DNA of 8,740 nt, taken from contig JAENXB010000119.1 in assembly GCA_016649785.1 (NCBI GenBank), forward strand, positions 1 through 8,740, given 5' to 3'. Below, piece by piece: positions 1 through 6,164 of this stretch. Each line of letters opens with the position of its first letter. The stretch's first letter is position 1. The notes beneath the pieces are model-generated. The model did no database searches and had not been told where the DNA came from. It saw only the letters and a list, made by a program, of their open reading frames with translations. The position numbers were made by a program, and so were the translations under genes. The stretch is from Flavobacteriaceae bacterium (GTDB lineage Bacteria; Bacteroidota; Bacteroidia; Flavobacteriales; Flavobacteriaceae).

Positions 1-1
1 G

Positions 2-325
2 TTACAGGATTTAAGGGAAGCACTGGAATATTGGTATTCAAAGACCAAAAGCAGGATTACCTACGAATATATTGTGTGGGAAGGAATAAACGATACCCCT
101 AAGGATGCTGAAGCCTTGGTGAAATTCTGTAAATATGTGCCCTGTAAGGTGAATTTGATAGAATACAACCCAATAGACGATGGACAATTTCAACAAGCTT
201 CTTCCCAGGCAACCCATATGTACGAAGTTATGCTTGAGCAAAACGGGATTACAGCTACAGTGCGAAGGTCCAGGGGAAAAGATATTGATGCCGCTTGTGG
301 GCAACTGGCCAATAAATCTTCTTAA
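2..325 (+). CDS. rlmN: RlmN, 23S rRNA (adenine-2503-C2)-methyltransferase, C-terminal part
   Basis: This is the last 107 residues of a radical-SAM methyltransferase whose 5' part lies left of the window; the frame is open from base 2. In characterised members RlmN methylates C2 of A2503 in 23S rRNA and, in E. coli, A37 of some tRNAs. The recognition rests on the near-terminal block RRSRGKDIDAACGQLA. Its Cys (codon 296-298) matches the family's conserved C-terminal cysteine, E. coli C355, which carries the methyl group during catalysis. The upstream stretch YIVWEGINDTPKDAEALVKF and the segment VNLIEYNP also fit the family. The radical-SAM CxxxCxxC cluster site would be upstream and cannot be seen. 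The gene ends 54 bp before the prenyl synthase gene on the same strand, so co-transcription is possible but unproven. The GTG at 74 is internal, not a start. Confidence 0.95.
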   Translation, partial: LQDLREALEYWYSKTKSRITYEYIVWEGINDTPKDAEALVKFCKYVPCKVNLIEYNPIDDGQFQQASSQATHMYEVMLEQNGITATVRRSRGKDIDAACGQLANKSS

Positions 326-379
326 GCAATAGGCCAAACCACCTAAATACCGTTATCTTACGCTATCTTTAAAATCCTT

Positions 380-1357
380 ATGAAGGTCATCTCACAAATA
401 AAATTACCGATAGAGAAGGAGATGGAGCTTTTTGAAAAAAAGTTCTTGGAGTCCATGTCTTCCAAAGTGGCCTTATTAAACCGGATCACACATTACGTAG
501 TCAACCGAAAGGGCAAGCAAATGCGGCCCATGTTCGTGTTTCTTGTGGCTAAAATGATTTCTGAAGGAAATGTAAATGAACGCACCTATCGCGGAGCCGC
601 CGTGATAGAGCTTATACATACAGCTACGCTGGTTCACGATGATGTGGTAGATGACTCAAACCGAAGGCGCGGATTTTTCAGCATTAATGCGCTTTGGAAA
701 AATAAAATTGCGGTTCTGGTAGGAGATTACCTGCTTTCCAAAGGATTGTTGCTTTCCATAGACAATAATGATTTTGATTTGCTGAAGATTATTTCAGTAG
801 CGGTAAGGGAGATGAGTGAAGGTGAACTTCTGCAAATTGAGAAAGCACGCAGACTTGATATTACTGAAGCCGTTTATTACGATATCATCTGCCAAAAAAC
901 GGCCACACTTATTGCAGCTTGTTGCAGTCTGGGAGCAGCATCGGTAAAACCCCAATCAAATCAGATTGAAAAAATGCGCCGATTCGGGGAATTGATTGGA
1001 ATGGCTTTTCAAATAAAAGATGATCTTTTTGATTATGGGAAGGAACAAATAGGAAAACCTACCGGAATAGATATCAAGGAACAAAAAATGACCCTTCCGC
1101 TTATTTACGTGTTGAATAATTGCGATTCAAAAGAGAAAAAATGGATCATCAATTCGGTCAAAAATCACAATAAGGATAAGAAAAGGGTAAATGAAGTGAT
1201 CTCCTTTGTGAAATCCCATGGCGGGCTGGACTATGCGGTAACCAAAATGAAGGAATTTCAGAAAGAAGCACTTTCCATTCTTGAGGATTATCAGGAATCC
1301 CCTTATAAGGATTCCCTGGCTTTAATGGTGAATTACGTGATTGAGCGTAAAAAATAA
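380..1357 (+). CDS. Long-chain trans-polyprenyl diphosphate synthase (octaprenyl/hexaprenyl type)
   Basis: A complete 325-residue all-trans isoprenyl diphosphate synthase, which condenses isopentenyl diphosphate onto an allylic primer in the cytosol. The first aspartate-rich motif is DDVVDD at 87-92 followed by the RRR of the substrate-binding region (95-97). The second is DDLFD at 214-218. The GKQMRP block at 45-50 is the usual IPP-binding region. The residues four and five before the first motif are Thr83 and Ala82; both are small, which in this family allows products longer than C20. Flavobacteria mostly use menaquinone-6, so a hexaprenyl (C30) quinone side chain is a reasonable inference, but chain length cannot be read from sequence alone. 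The ATG at 380 is preferred because MKVISQIKLPIEKEMELFEK is a typical flavobacterial start. No clear Shine-Dalgarno is present. A TATCTTTA at 364-371 resembles a -7 box but lies very close to the ATG. The stop codon abuts the palindrome cluster. Confidence 0.95.
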   Translation: MKVISQIKLPIEKEMELFEKKFLESMSSKVALLNRITHYVVNRKGKQMRPMFVFLVAKMISEGNVNERTYRGAAVIELIHTATLVHDDVVDDSNRRRGFFSINALWKNKIAVLVGDYLLSKGLLLSIDNNDFDLLKIISVAVREMSEGELLQIEKARRLDITEAVYYDIICQKTATLIAACCSLGAASVKPQSNQIEKMRRFGELIGMAFQIKDDLFDYGKEQIGKPTGIDIKEQKMTLPLIYVLNNCDSKEKKWIINSVKNHNKDKKRVNEVISFVKSHGGLDYAVTKMKEFQKEALSILEDYQESPYKDSLALMVNYVIERKK

Positions 1358-1439
1358 CCCCGATACTTCGGGGCCAGATTCCACCCCGAAGTATCGGGAC
1401 CGGATTCAGCATTTCAAATTCCACCCCGAAGCACCGGGG
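1358..1439. repeat. Cluster of three C/G-ended palindromes
   Basis: Three related short palindromes follow directly on the prenyl synthase stop codon. They are CCCCGATACTTCGGGG (1358-1373), CCCCGAAGTATCGGG (1384-1398) and CCCCGAAGCACCGGGG (1424-1439). The second is the reverse complement of the first over 15 bases, so 1359-1373 can pair with 1384-1398 in a perfect 15-bp stem with a 10-nt loop, as an alternative to two small hairpins. The 14-mer ATTCCACCCCGAAG occurs directly repeated at 1378-1391 and 1418-1431, so copies 2 and 3 also share a flank. There is no T-tract immediately after. Possible roles are an mRNA 3'-end stabiliser, a terminator component, or a dispersed genomic repeat of REP type; the sequence does not decide between them. 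Confidence 0.8.
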
Positions 1440-1453
1440 CCAAAATTTTATTA

Positions 1454-1492
1454 TAAAATTCAACTTTGAATTTTAAATTCTGATTTTTTTTT
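1454..1492 (+). terminator. Possible AT-rich intrinsic terminator after the prenyl synthase gene
   Basis: AAAATTCAA (1455-1463) and TTGAATTTT (1466-1474) form an inverted repeat around a two-base centre, realistically an 8-bp stem with a 4-nt loop, and T1454/A1475 extends it by one pair. A run of nine T follows at 1484-1492, nine bases after the stem. The stem is almost wholly A/T and the T-run is displaced, so this is weaker than a textbook terminator. Together with the GC-ended palindromes just upstream it plausibly ends the prenyl synthase transcript and isolates the sigma factor gene. Confidence 0.4.
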
Positions 1493-1558
1493 CCAACTTC
1501 AGGCAACCTTTCGTAAATTTCATGCGTCTTTATAAATACAAGGCTTTAATTAAAACCC

Positions 1559-2128
1559 GTGAAGGTTATACCGCTTATTAAAAACGAAACTCAGTTAATC
1601 GCGCGGGCTATTAAAAATAACCGGGGGGCTCAACAATGCCTGTACGATTTGCATTCGGGAAAGATGCTGAGCGTTTGCAGGATGTACGTAAAAGACCTTC
1701 ATCACGCAGAAGAGGTAATGCTCAACGGATTTTTTAAGGTTTTTAAATACCTGGCCGATTTTAAGAATGAAGGGAGTTTTGAAGGATGGATAAGAAGAAT
1801 TATGGTACGGGAATGCATCTCCTTTTTAAGAAGTGAAAAATCGCTGGATTTCATGGAGGAAGGCCTTGAAGATTTCAATGGAAGCTTCAACAATATAGAA
1901 TCTGATATTAATGTTGATGAGATCCAGCAAATCATAGATTCATTGCCGGAAGGATACAGAGTGGTATTCGTGATGTATGCCGTTGAGGGGTACAAACATC
2001 TGGAAATTTCCAAAATGCTCAATATCAACATTGGAACTTCGAAATCCCAGTTGTTTAAGGCTAGAAAAATGTTGCAGGAAAAATTAAGAACTCAAAATAT
2101 TTCGGGTTATGGGACAGTTAAGATTTGA
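1559..2128 (+). CDS. RNA polymerase sigma factor, sigma-70 family (ECF-like two-domain form)
   Basis: A 189-residue two-domain sigma factor. Region 2 covers roughly residues 22-93, with QQCLYDLHSGKMLSVCRMYV and the EGSFEGWIRRIMVRECISFLR core that binds polymerase and the -10 element. Region 4 covers roughly 119-175, with SLPEGYRVVFVMYAVEGYKHLEI followed by a helix-turn-helix in which SKSQLFKARKML is the recognition part. It lacks the regions 1 and 3 of housekeeping sigma factors. The start is the GTG at 1559: an in-frame TAA lies at 1547-1549 and the next Met is residue 35, inside region 2, so the GTG is effectively forced. No Shine-Dalgarno is visible. TAAATTTC at 1514-1521 could be a -7 box but has no good -33 partner. 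The 3' end overlaps the next gene by 20 bp, implying translational coupling with its likely regulator. Target genes cannot be inferred. Confidence 0.92.
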   Translation: MKVIPLIKNETQLIARAIKNNRGAQQCLYDLHSGKMLSVCRMYVKDLHHAEEVMLNGFFKVFKYLADFKNEGSFEGWIRRIMVRECISFLRSEKSLDFMEEGLEDFNGSFNNIESDINVDEIQQIIDSLPEGYRVVFVMYAVEGYKHLEISKMLNINIGTSKSQLFKARKMLQEKLRTQNISGYGTVKI

Positions 2129-2852
2129 AAAGGATTTCAGCGAAAAGCTGAGCAAGCGGAAGATAGAGCCAAAAGCCGGAAACTGGGAAGAACTCAGCGC
2201 GAGATTAAATTCAGAAGAAAAGAGCAAAAAGCCTATTTTTTGGTGGATTGGTATTGCAGCGACATTAGTTGGAGGGATCCTGATATTTAGCATTCTGTTC
2301 AATAAATCCATTTCTGAAACTCCGGTAATTGTCAATGCTCCCGCAGAGGAAATTTTAAAGGTAAAAATGGAATCTCAGCAAATATCTTTTGAAAAGCCTG
2401 CTTCAGAAGAAGTGAGAGAGCCGGAAAAAGCTTCTGTAAAACCTGTTGAAAATATTTTTTCTAAAAAGGAACCGGTGGCCAATTCAAAACTTGCATCTAT
2501 GGGGAATACGCAGGAATCCTCAAAAACGGAAAATAATCAAACCAAAAAGAATCCTGACCTGATGAAGGAGACAAAAATTTCAGGAATTCCTGAAGAAGTG
2601 ATCGCGGAAGCTTCATCAAAAGAAAATAAAACAGGGAAAATAACAGATGCTGAAGTGGACGCATTGCTAGCTGAAGCTCTAACAAAAATAAAAGGAGATA
2701 GGAGCGCGAAGTCTGTTTCAGAAAATATAGATGCCAACAGCTTGCTTCTGGATGTGGAGATGGAGCTGGAACAATCTTTTAGGGAAAAGGTTTTTGATGT
2801 TCTCAAGGAGGGGTATTCCAAAGCTAAAACCGCTGTTGTCAACAGGAATTAA
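2109..2852 (+). CDS. Single-pass membrane protein, probable anti-sigma factor
   Basis: A 247-residue protein with a charged N-terminal cytosolic segment (about 1-42), one hydrophobic membrane span (about 43-64, IFWWIGIAATLVGGILIF) and a long, hydrophilic, Lys/Glu/Ser-rich outer segment. There is no signal peptide. The short N-terminal block KRKIEPKAGNWEELSARL (residues 17-33) just before the span resembles that of proteins encoded beside sigma factors in Bacteroidota. The C-terminal block from about 210 (DANSLLLDVEMELEQSFREK) also looks conserved in flavobacterial relatives from memory. The gene overlaps the sigma factor gene by 20 bp. Position plus topology suggest it holds the sigma factor at the inner membrane and releases it on an envelope signal. 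This is inference: no canonical zinc-binding (HxxxCxxC) anti-sigma domain is present. The middle region (about 75-190) is low-complexity and has no recognisable domain. Confidence 0.75.
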   Translation: MGQLRFEKDFSEKLSKRKIEPKAGNWEELSARLNSEEKSKKPIFWWIGIAATLVGGILIFSILFNKSISETPVIVNAPAEEILKVKMESQQISFEKPASEEVREPEKASVKPVENIFSKKEPVANSKLASMGNTQESSKTENNQTKKNPDLMKETKISGIPEEVIAEASSKENKTGKITDAEVDALLAEALTKIKGDRSAKSVSENIDANSLLLDVEMELEQSFREKVFDVLKEGYSKAKTAVVNRN

Positions 2853-2864
2853 TAGAAATTCATT

Positions 2865-2921
2865 ATGAAGATCATCATTTTACTAAAGTTAAATATATTC
2901 ATCAAAAACCAAAAAAAATGA
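2865..2921 (+). other. 18-codon upstream ORF ending inside the beta-barrel gene start
   Basis: An ATG at 2865 opens an 18-codon frame (MKIIILLKLNIFIKNQKK) whose TGA at 2919-2921 overlaps the ATG of the barrel protein gene in an ATGA junction. This is the classic stop-start arrangement for translational coupling. The peptide is hydrophobic then basic. Its first bases (ATGAAGATCATCA) resemble the first bases of the downstream gene (ATGAAAATCATTA). It may be a translated leader or a chance ORF; nothing but geometry supports it. Confidence 0.25.
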
Positions 2922-3940
2922 AAATCATTACTATATGTGTTAGCATTTTCTTGCTGAGTTTTGGAATGCAGGCTCTTCAGGCCCAGGAAGAAAAAGTTCC
3001 TCAAAAAACAGAGCAGTTGGAACAACAAAAGGAGCAAATTATAACAGAAGAAAAAGCGGCTTTAAAAAAGAGTTTGGAAGCTATAAGCCTGCAGTTGGAA
3101 AACAGGGAAATTTCCCCTGGCGAAGCAGACAGGCTAAGGGAAGAAGCAGCTAAAAAACACGCGTTAAATATTGAGAACAGGCTTGCAATTGCAGAAAATG
3201 AAGTCGCGTGGCAATTGAGGAACGGGGAGGAAATCACAGAAAAGAGAGAAAAAAGCATAGATTCTGATAAGGAAAAAGAAGAGGAATGTAAAATTCGAAG
3301 TAATCGTACCACATCCCAACTCGTTATTGCAGCAGGTTTTAACAATGCCTTAAAGGATGGGCAATCTCTGAACGATTCAGACTTCAAGTTGGGCGGAAGC
3401 AGATTTTTTGAACTGGGAATTGCCTGGAGAACCCGTGTTTTTGAAGATTCCAACTGGTTGAGATTGAGATATGGAATATCTTTTCAGTTCAACGGATTAA
3501 AACCTACAGATAACCGCTATTTTGTGGAAGATGGAAATTTGACGGTTTTAGAGGTTTATCCCTTAGATCTCGAAAAATCTAAATTTAAAATGGATAATCT
3601 TGTCATTCCTTTGCACTTTGAATTTGGCCCTTCCAATAAATCTGAGACAGATAAGGGAACCTGGTTTTATACCGACAAAAAATTTAAAATAGGATTGGGA
3701 GGATTTGTCGGGATTAATATTGGGGAGAGACAAAAACTTAAATACGAGGAAAATGGGGATAATGTAAAACGTAAACTTAAAGGAGATTACAATACCAACG
3801 ATTTAATTTATGGCTTAAGTGGCTATATAGGTTGGGGAAATACCTCGCTTTATGCTAAATATGATCTAAATCCCATCTTTAAAGATCCCAACCTTGAGCT
3901 GAACAATATTTCCCTTGGGTTGCGATTTGATTTGGATTAA
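2918..3940 (+). CDS. Outer-membrane beta-barrel protein with N-terminal coiled coil
   Basis: A 340-residue exported protein of unrecognised specific function. Residues 1-22 form a signal peptide (MKIITICVSIFLLSFGMQAL, then QA, probable cleavage before Gln23). Residues about 28-125 are strongly charged and Glu/Lys/Gln-rich with heptad-like spacing, predicted to be an extended helical or coiled-coil periplasmic segment. From about 132 the sequence changes to alternating aromatic/hydrophobic beta-strands with Gly-rich turns (SQLVIAAGF, FFELGIAW, WLRLRYGISFQF, FKIGLGGFVGINIG, LIYGLSGYIGWG, SLYAKYDL). It ends ISLGLRFDLD, a plausible closing strand. This is the pattern of porin-like or PorT-type barrels. 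A single Cys (residue 124) lies in the linker. It follows the putative anti-sigma gene by 65 bp on the same strand and is probably in the same transcription unit. The coiled coil could contact peptidoglycan or the periplasmic part of the membrane protein, but that is conjecture. Confidence 0.8.
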   Translation: MKIITICVSIFLLSFGMQALQAQEEKVPQKTEQLEQQKEQIITEEKAALKKSLEAISLQLENREISPGEADRLREEAAKKHALNIENRLAIAENEVAWQLRNGEEITEKREKSIDSDKEKEEECKIRSNRTTSQLVIAAGFNNALKDGQSLNDSDFKLGGSRFFELGIAWRTRVFEDSNWLRLRYGISFQFNGLKPTDNRYFVEDGNLTVLEVYPLDLEKSKFKMDNLVIPLHFEFGPSNKSETDKGTWFYTDKKFKIGLGGFVGINIGERQKLKYEENGDNVKRKLKGDYNTNDLIYGLSGYIGWGNTSLYAKYDLNPIFKDPNLELNNISLGLRFDLD

Positions 3941-4118
3941 TTGGAATTTAATCGATATTAATAACTTTAAATTAACTGACAGTACATATCAGAAAGTGAA
4001 AATTTGACATGTTTATAAAATATGTTAAACTATGAAAATCAGCTGATTGTATTATTTTTTTTCGGAGAATGGCTTAGCTTTTGATATAGATTGAGTAACA
4101 TTCTGCTAAGATGTTGAA
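3941..4118. other. Non-coding stretch between barrel gene and terminator; possible small-RNA locus
   Basis: No convincing ORF is present. A weak hairpin (TTAAT-cgat-ATTAA, 3948-3961) follows the barrel gene. A perfect 12-bp palindrome AATCAGCTGATT lies at 4037-4048, followed by a T-rich run. CTTAGC (4073-4078) and GCTAAG (4105-4110) are inverted repeats that would enclose a 26-nt loop. A TTTGACA at 4003-4009 with TAAACTAT at 4026-4033 could be a degenerate promoter. If it is used, an RNA of roughly 120 nt would run from about 4040 to the terminator at 4119-4160. Alternatively this is simply the 3' UTR of the barrel transcript. Confidence 0.3.
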
Positions 4119-4160
4119 AGAGGATGGTTTTCATTTATTTGAAAACTGTTCTCTTTTTTT
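4119..4160 (+). terminator. Strong intrinsic terminator upstream of dnaG
   Basis: Bases 4119-4133 pair with 4140-4154 around the six-base loop TTTATT, giving a 15-bp RNA stem that includes three G-U wobbles (4123/4150, 4125/4148, 4126/4147) and a clean inner block GTTTTCA/TGAAAAC. It runs straight into seven T (4154-4160). Flanking A4117-A4118 can also pair with the T-run. This is the best intrinsic terminator in the window. It lies 178 bp after the barrel gene and just before the dnaG promoter box, so it separates dnaG from upstream transcription. Confidence 0.8.
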
Positions 4161-4165
4161 ATTGT

Positions 4166-4173
4166 TACATTTG
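4166..4173 (+). promoter_or_regulatory. dnaG promoter -7 box
   Basis: TACATTTG is an exact match to the Bacteroidota -7 consensus TAnnTTTG. The nearest TTTG (-33-like, 4138-4141) is 24 bases upstream, longer than usual and inside the terminator stem, so the -33 element is uncertain. Transcription would begin near 4180 and leave a leader of about 25 nt before the TTG start. AGGA at 4198-4201 is a plausible short Shine-Dalgarno. Confidence 0.55.
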
Positions 4174-4205
4174 GCCTGTCTTACAAAACTTATTTCCAGG
4201 AAACT

Positions 4206-6164
4206 TTGATTTCAAAAAACACTATAGACCAGGTATTTGAAACCTCCAGAGTAGAGGAGGTTCTCGGCGATTTTGTTCAGCTAAAAAAATCGGGCAGCAA
4301 CTATAAAGGCCTGAGTCCGTTCACCGATGAACGAAGTCCCAGCTTTATGGTATCTCCCGTAAAACAGATCTGGAAGGATTTTTCAAGTGGAAAAGGAGGG
4401 AATGTGGTTGCTTTTTTAATGGAGCATGAGCATTTTACCTACCCCGAAGCTATCAAATACCTGGCAAAAAAGTACAATATTGAAATTGAGGAAACCGAGC
4501 AAAGTGATGAGCAGAAGCAACATGCCGATGAACGGGAGAGTATGTACCTGGTTTCTGAATTTGCCAGTGAGTATTTTCAAAAGATACTCTTAAAATCGGA
4601 ACAGGGAAAAGCCATTGGGCTTAGTTATTTTAAGGAACGCGGATTTACCCCCGAAACTATCGAAAAATTTGATCTTGGCTATTGTCTGGATGAATGGGAT
4701 GCGTTTACTTCTGAAGCCATTAGAAAGGGATACCAACTGGATTATCTCGAAAAAACTGGATTGAGCATTGTAAAAGGCGAAAGGCAATTCGACAGGTTCA
4801 AGGGGCGCGTGATGTTTCCAATTCATTCCATGTCCGGCAGGGTATTGGGTTTTGGGGGAAGAATCTTGATAAACGATAAAAAAGCGGCAAAATACCTGAA
4901 TTCCCCGGAGAGCGAAATCTACCACAAAAGCAAGGTTTTATACGGAATTTCCCACGCCAAGCAAGCTATTGCAAAGGAGGATAATTGCTTTTTGGTTGAG
5001 GGTTATACCGATGTGATCCAATTCCATCAAAGCGGAATTGAAAATGTGGTGTCATCTTCGGGAACCTCGCTTACCTCTGAACAGATCCGTCTTATAAACC
5101 GGCTTACAAAAAACATCACGGTACTTTTTGATGGGGATGCCGCAGGAATGAGGGCTTCCATACGGGGAATAGATCTTATTTTGGAACAGGGGATGAATGT
5201 GAAGATCTGTGTTTTTCCCGATGGGGAAGATCCTGATAGTTTTGCGAGGAAGAATTCTCAGGACGAATTGCGGGAATACTTACAGGAAAATGCCAAGGAT
5301 TTTATAGAGTTTAAGGCTTCATTATTGTATGAAGATGCCAAAAATGATCCTGTGAAAAGGGCTAACCTTATTCACGATATGGTTTCCAGTATCGCCAAGA
5401 TCCCAAATCAGATCCAACAGGAAGTATATATTCAGGAATGTTCAAGGATAATGGATATTTCGGAACAAGTGCTTTTTTCTACTTTGACACAACTTCTTGC
5501 GAAAGAAGGTAAAACCGGACCAGCACAACCGGCTAAAAGCAAATCTTTTGAGGTTGTCAGGAATACAGAAACTTCAAAAGTCAAGGTTGATGAATTGTTT
5601 GAACTGGAGCGCAAGATAATAAGTTTGCTATTGCTTTACGGAACGGTGGAAGAGGAATTTGAAGATATGGTCCTGAAGGAAAATGATAAAGGAGAACTGG
5701 TTTTGGAACCAGAAATTCAAAAAGCCAAAGTTTTTGAAAAGATCTTCCTGGACTTGCAGGAAGACGAAGTCGCATTTACCAATGAATTGTTCAGGGAAAT
5801 TTATGCCAGGGTTATTGCCGGGTTAAATCAGGAAGGTGGATTGAGCCTGGAAATTTTTATCAACCAATTGGATTCAGAACTTTCGGCTGAGGTTACTACA
5901 ATTTTAATGGAAGAAGAGCAATACAGTTTGCATGATTGGGAACGTATGGATATTTTTGTAAAAGCCAAGGATACCACCATTGGCAGGCTTGTTAATGAAA
6001 CCATTTTGGCCTTGCGCCGGTTCCTTATCACCCAAAAGATAGAAGAACTTTCACAAAAAATAAAAAATTCTCCTGAAGTTGATTCGAAGGAGATGTTAGA
6101 GGATATTATGGATTATTTAACCTTAAAAAAGGTTTTATCCAACAAGCTTAACCGCGTTATGTAG
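4206..6164 (+). CDS. dnaG: DNA primase DnaG
   Basis: A 652-residue bacterial primase that makes RNA primers for replication with the DnaB helicase. Residues about 1-95 are the CHC2-type N-terminal domain: SPF-DERSPSF (37-47) and the GKGGN turn (62-66) align with the zinc ribbon, yet the four ligand positions read Ser37, Thr40, Asp58 and Ser61 instead of Cys, His, Cys, Cys. The polymerase core follows with FKGRVMFPI (198-206), GRVLGFGGR (211-219) and KYLNSPES (229-236). The Toprim part has Glu265 in EGYTDV and DGDAAG at 309-314, whose Asp309 and Asp311 fit the metal-binding acids, then PDGEDPD at 338-344. From about 440 a divergent helical helicase-interaction domain follows. The TTG start gives MISKNTIDQVFET, the expected start of flavobacterial DnaG; no ATG or GTG lies better placed. 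The gene stands alone rather than in an rpsU-dnaG-rpoD operon. Its last 8 bp overlap the convergent regulator gene. Confidence 0.97.
   Translation: MISKNTIDQVFETSRVEEVLGDFVQLKKSGSNYKGLSPFTDERSPSFMVSPVKQIWKDFSSGKGGNVVAFLMEHEHFTYPEAIKYLAKKYNIEIEETEQSDEQKQHADERESMYLVSEFASEYFQKILLKSEQGKAIGLSYFKERGFTPETIEKFDLGYCLDEWDAFTSEAIRKGYQLDYLEKTGLSIVKGERQFDRFKGRVMFPIHSMSGRVLGFGGRILINDKKAAKYLNSPESEIYHKSKVLYGISHAKQAIAKEDNCFLVEGYTDVIQFHQSGIENVVSSSGTSLTSEQIRLINRLTKNITVLFDGDAAGMRASIRGIDLILEQGMNVKICVFPDGEDPDSFARKNSQDELREYLQENAKDFIEFKASLLYEDAKNDPVKRANLIHDMVSSIAKIPNQIQQEVYIQECSRIMDISEQVLFSTLTQLLAKEGKTGPAQPAKSKSFEVVRNTETSKVKVDELFELERKIISLLLLYGTVEEEFEDMVLKENDKGELVLEPEIQKAKVFEKIFLDLQEDEVAFTNELFREIYARVIAGLNQEGGLSLEIFINQLDSELSAEVTTILMEEEQYSLHDWERMDIFVKAKDTTIGRLVNETILALRRFLITQKIEELSQKIKNSPEVDSKEMLEDIMDYLTLKKVLSNKLNRVM

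Noticed and set aside
38..337. 99-codon minus-strand open frame over the rlmN end
   Set aside because: The plus frame encodes clear RlmN sequence with the conserved C-terminal cysteine; the opposite frame has no motif.
364..371. TATCTTTA as the promoter of the prenyl synthase gene
   Set aside because: It is only 8 nt from the ATG and has no TTG at a suitable distance; a leaderless transcript would be needed.
1358..1439. Repeat cluster as a small CRISPR array or insertion-sequence ends
   Set aside because: Units are about 16 bp with unequal spacing and one is inverted; there are no cas genes, transposase or target-site duplication.
1158..1463. 101-codon minus-strand open frame over the prenyl synthase 3' end and palindromes
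   Set aside because: Its Pro/Arg/Gly content comes from reading the palindromes and the antisense of a known gene; no family resemblance.
3001..3453. 150-codon minus-strand open frame opposite the barrel gene
   Set aside because: It is Ser/Leu/Phe-rich with no recognisable motif, as expected opposite a Glu/Lys-rich coiled coil. The plus-strand frame has a signal peptide and barrel strands.
4037..4048. AATCAGCTGATT palindrome as an intrinsic terminator
   Set aside because: A palindrome with no loop leaves only about four weak pairs once a loop is allowed. It may be a protein-binding site, but the true terminator is at 4119-4160.
4590..4925. 111-codon minus-strand open frame inside dnaG
   Set aside because: It is antisense to the conserved primase core, so a shadow frame.
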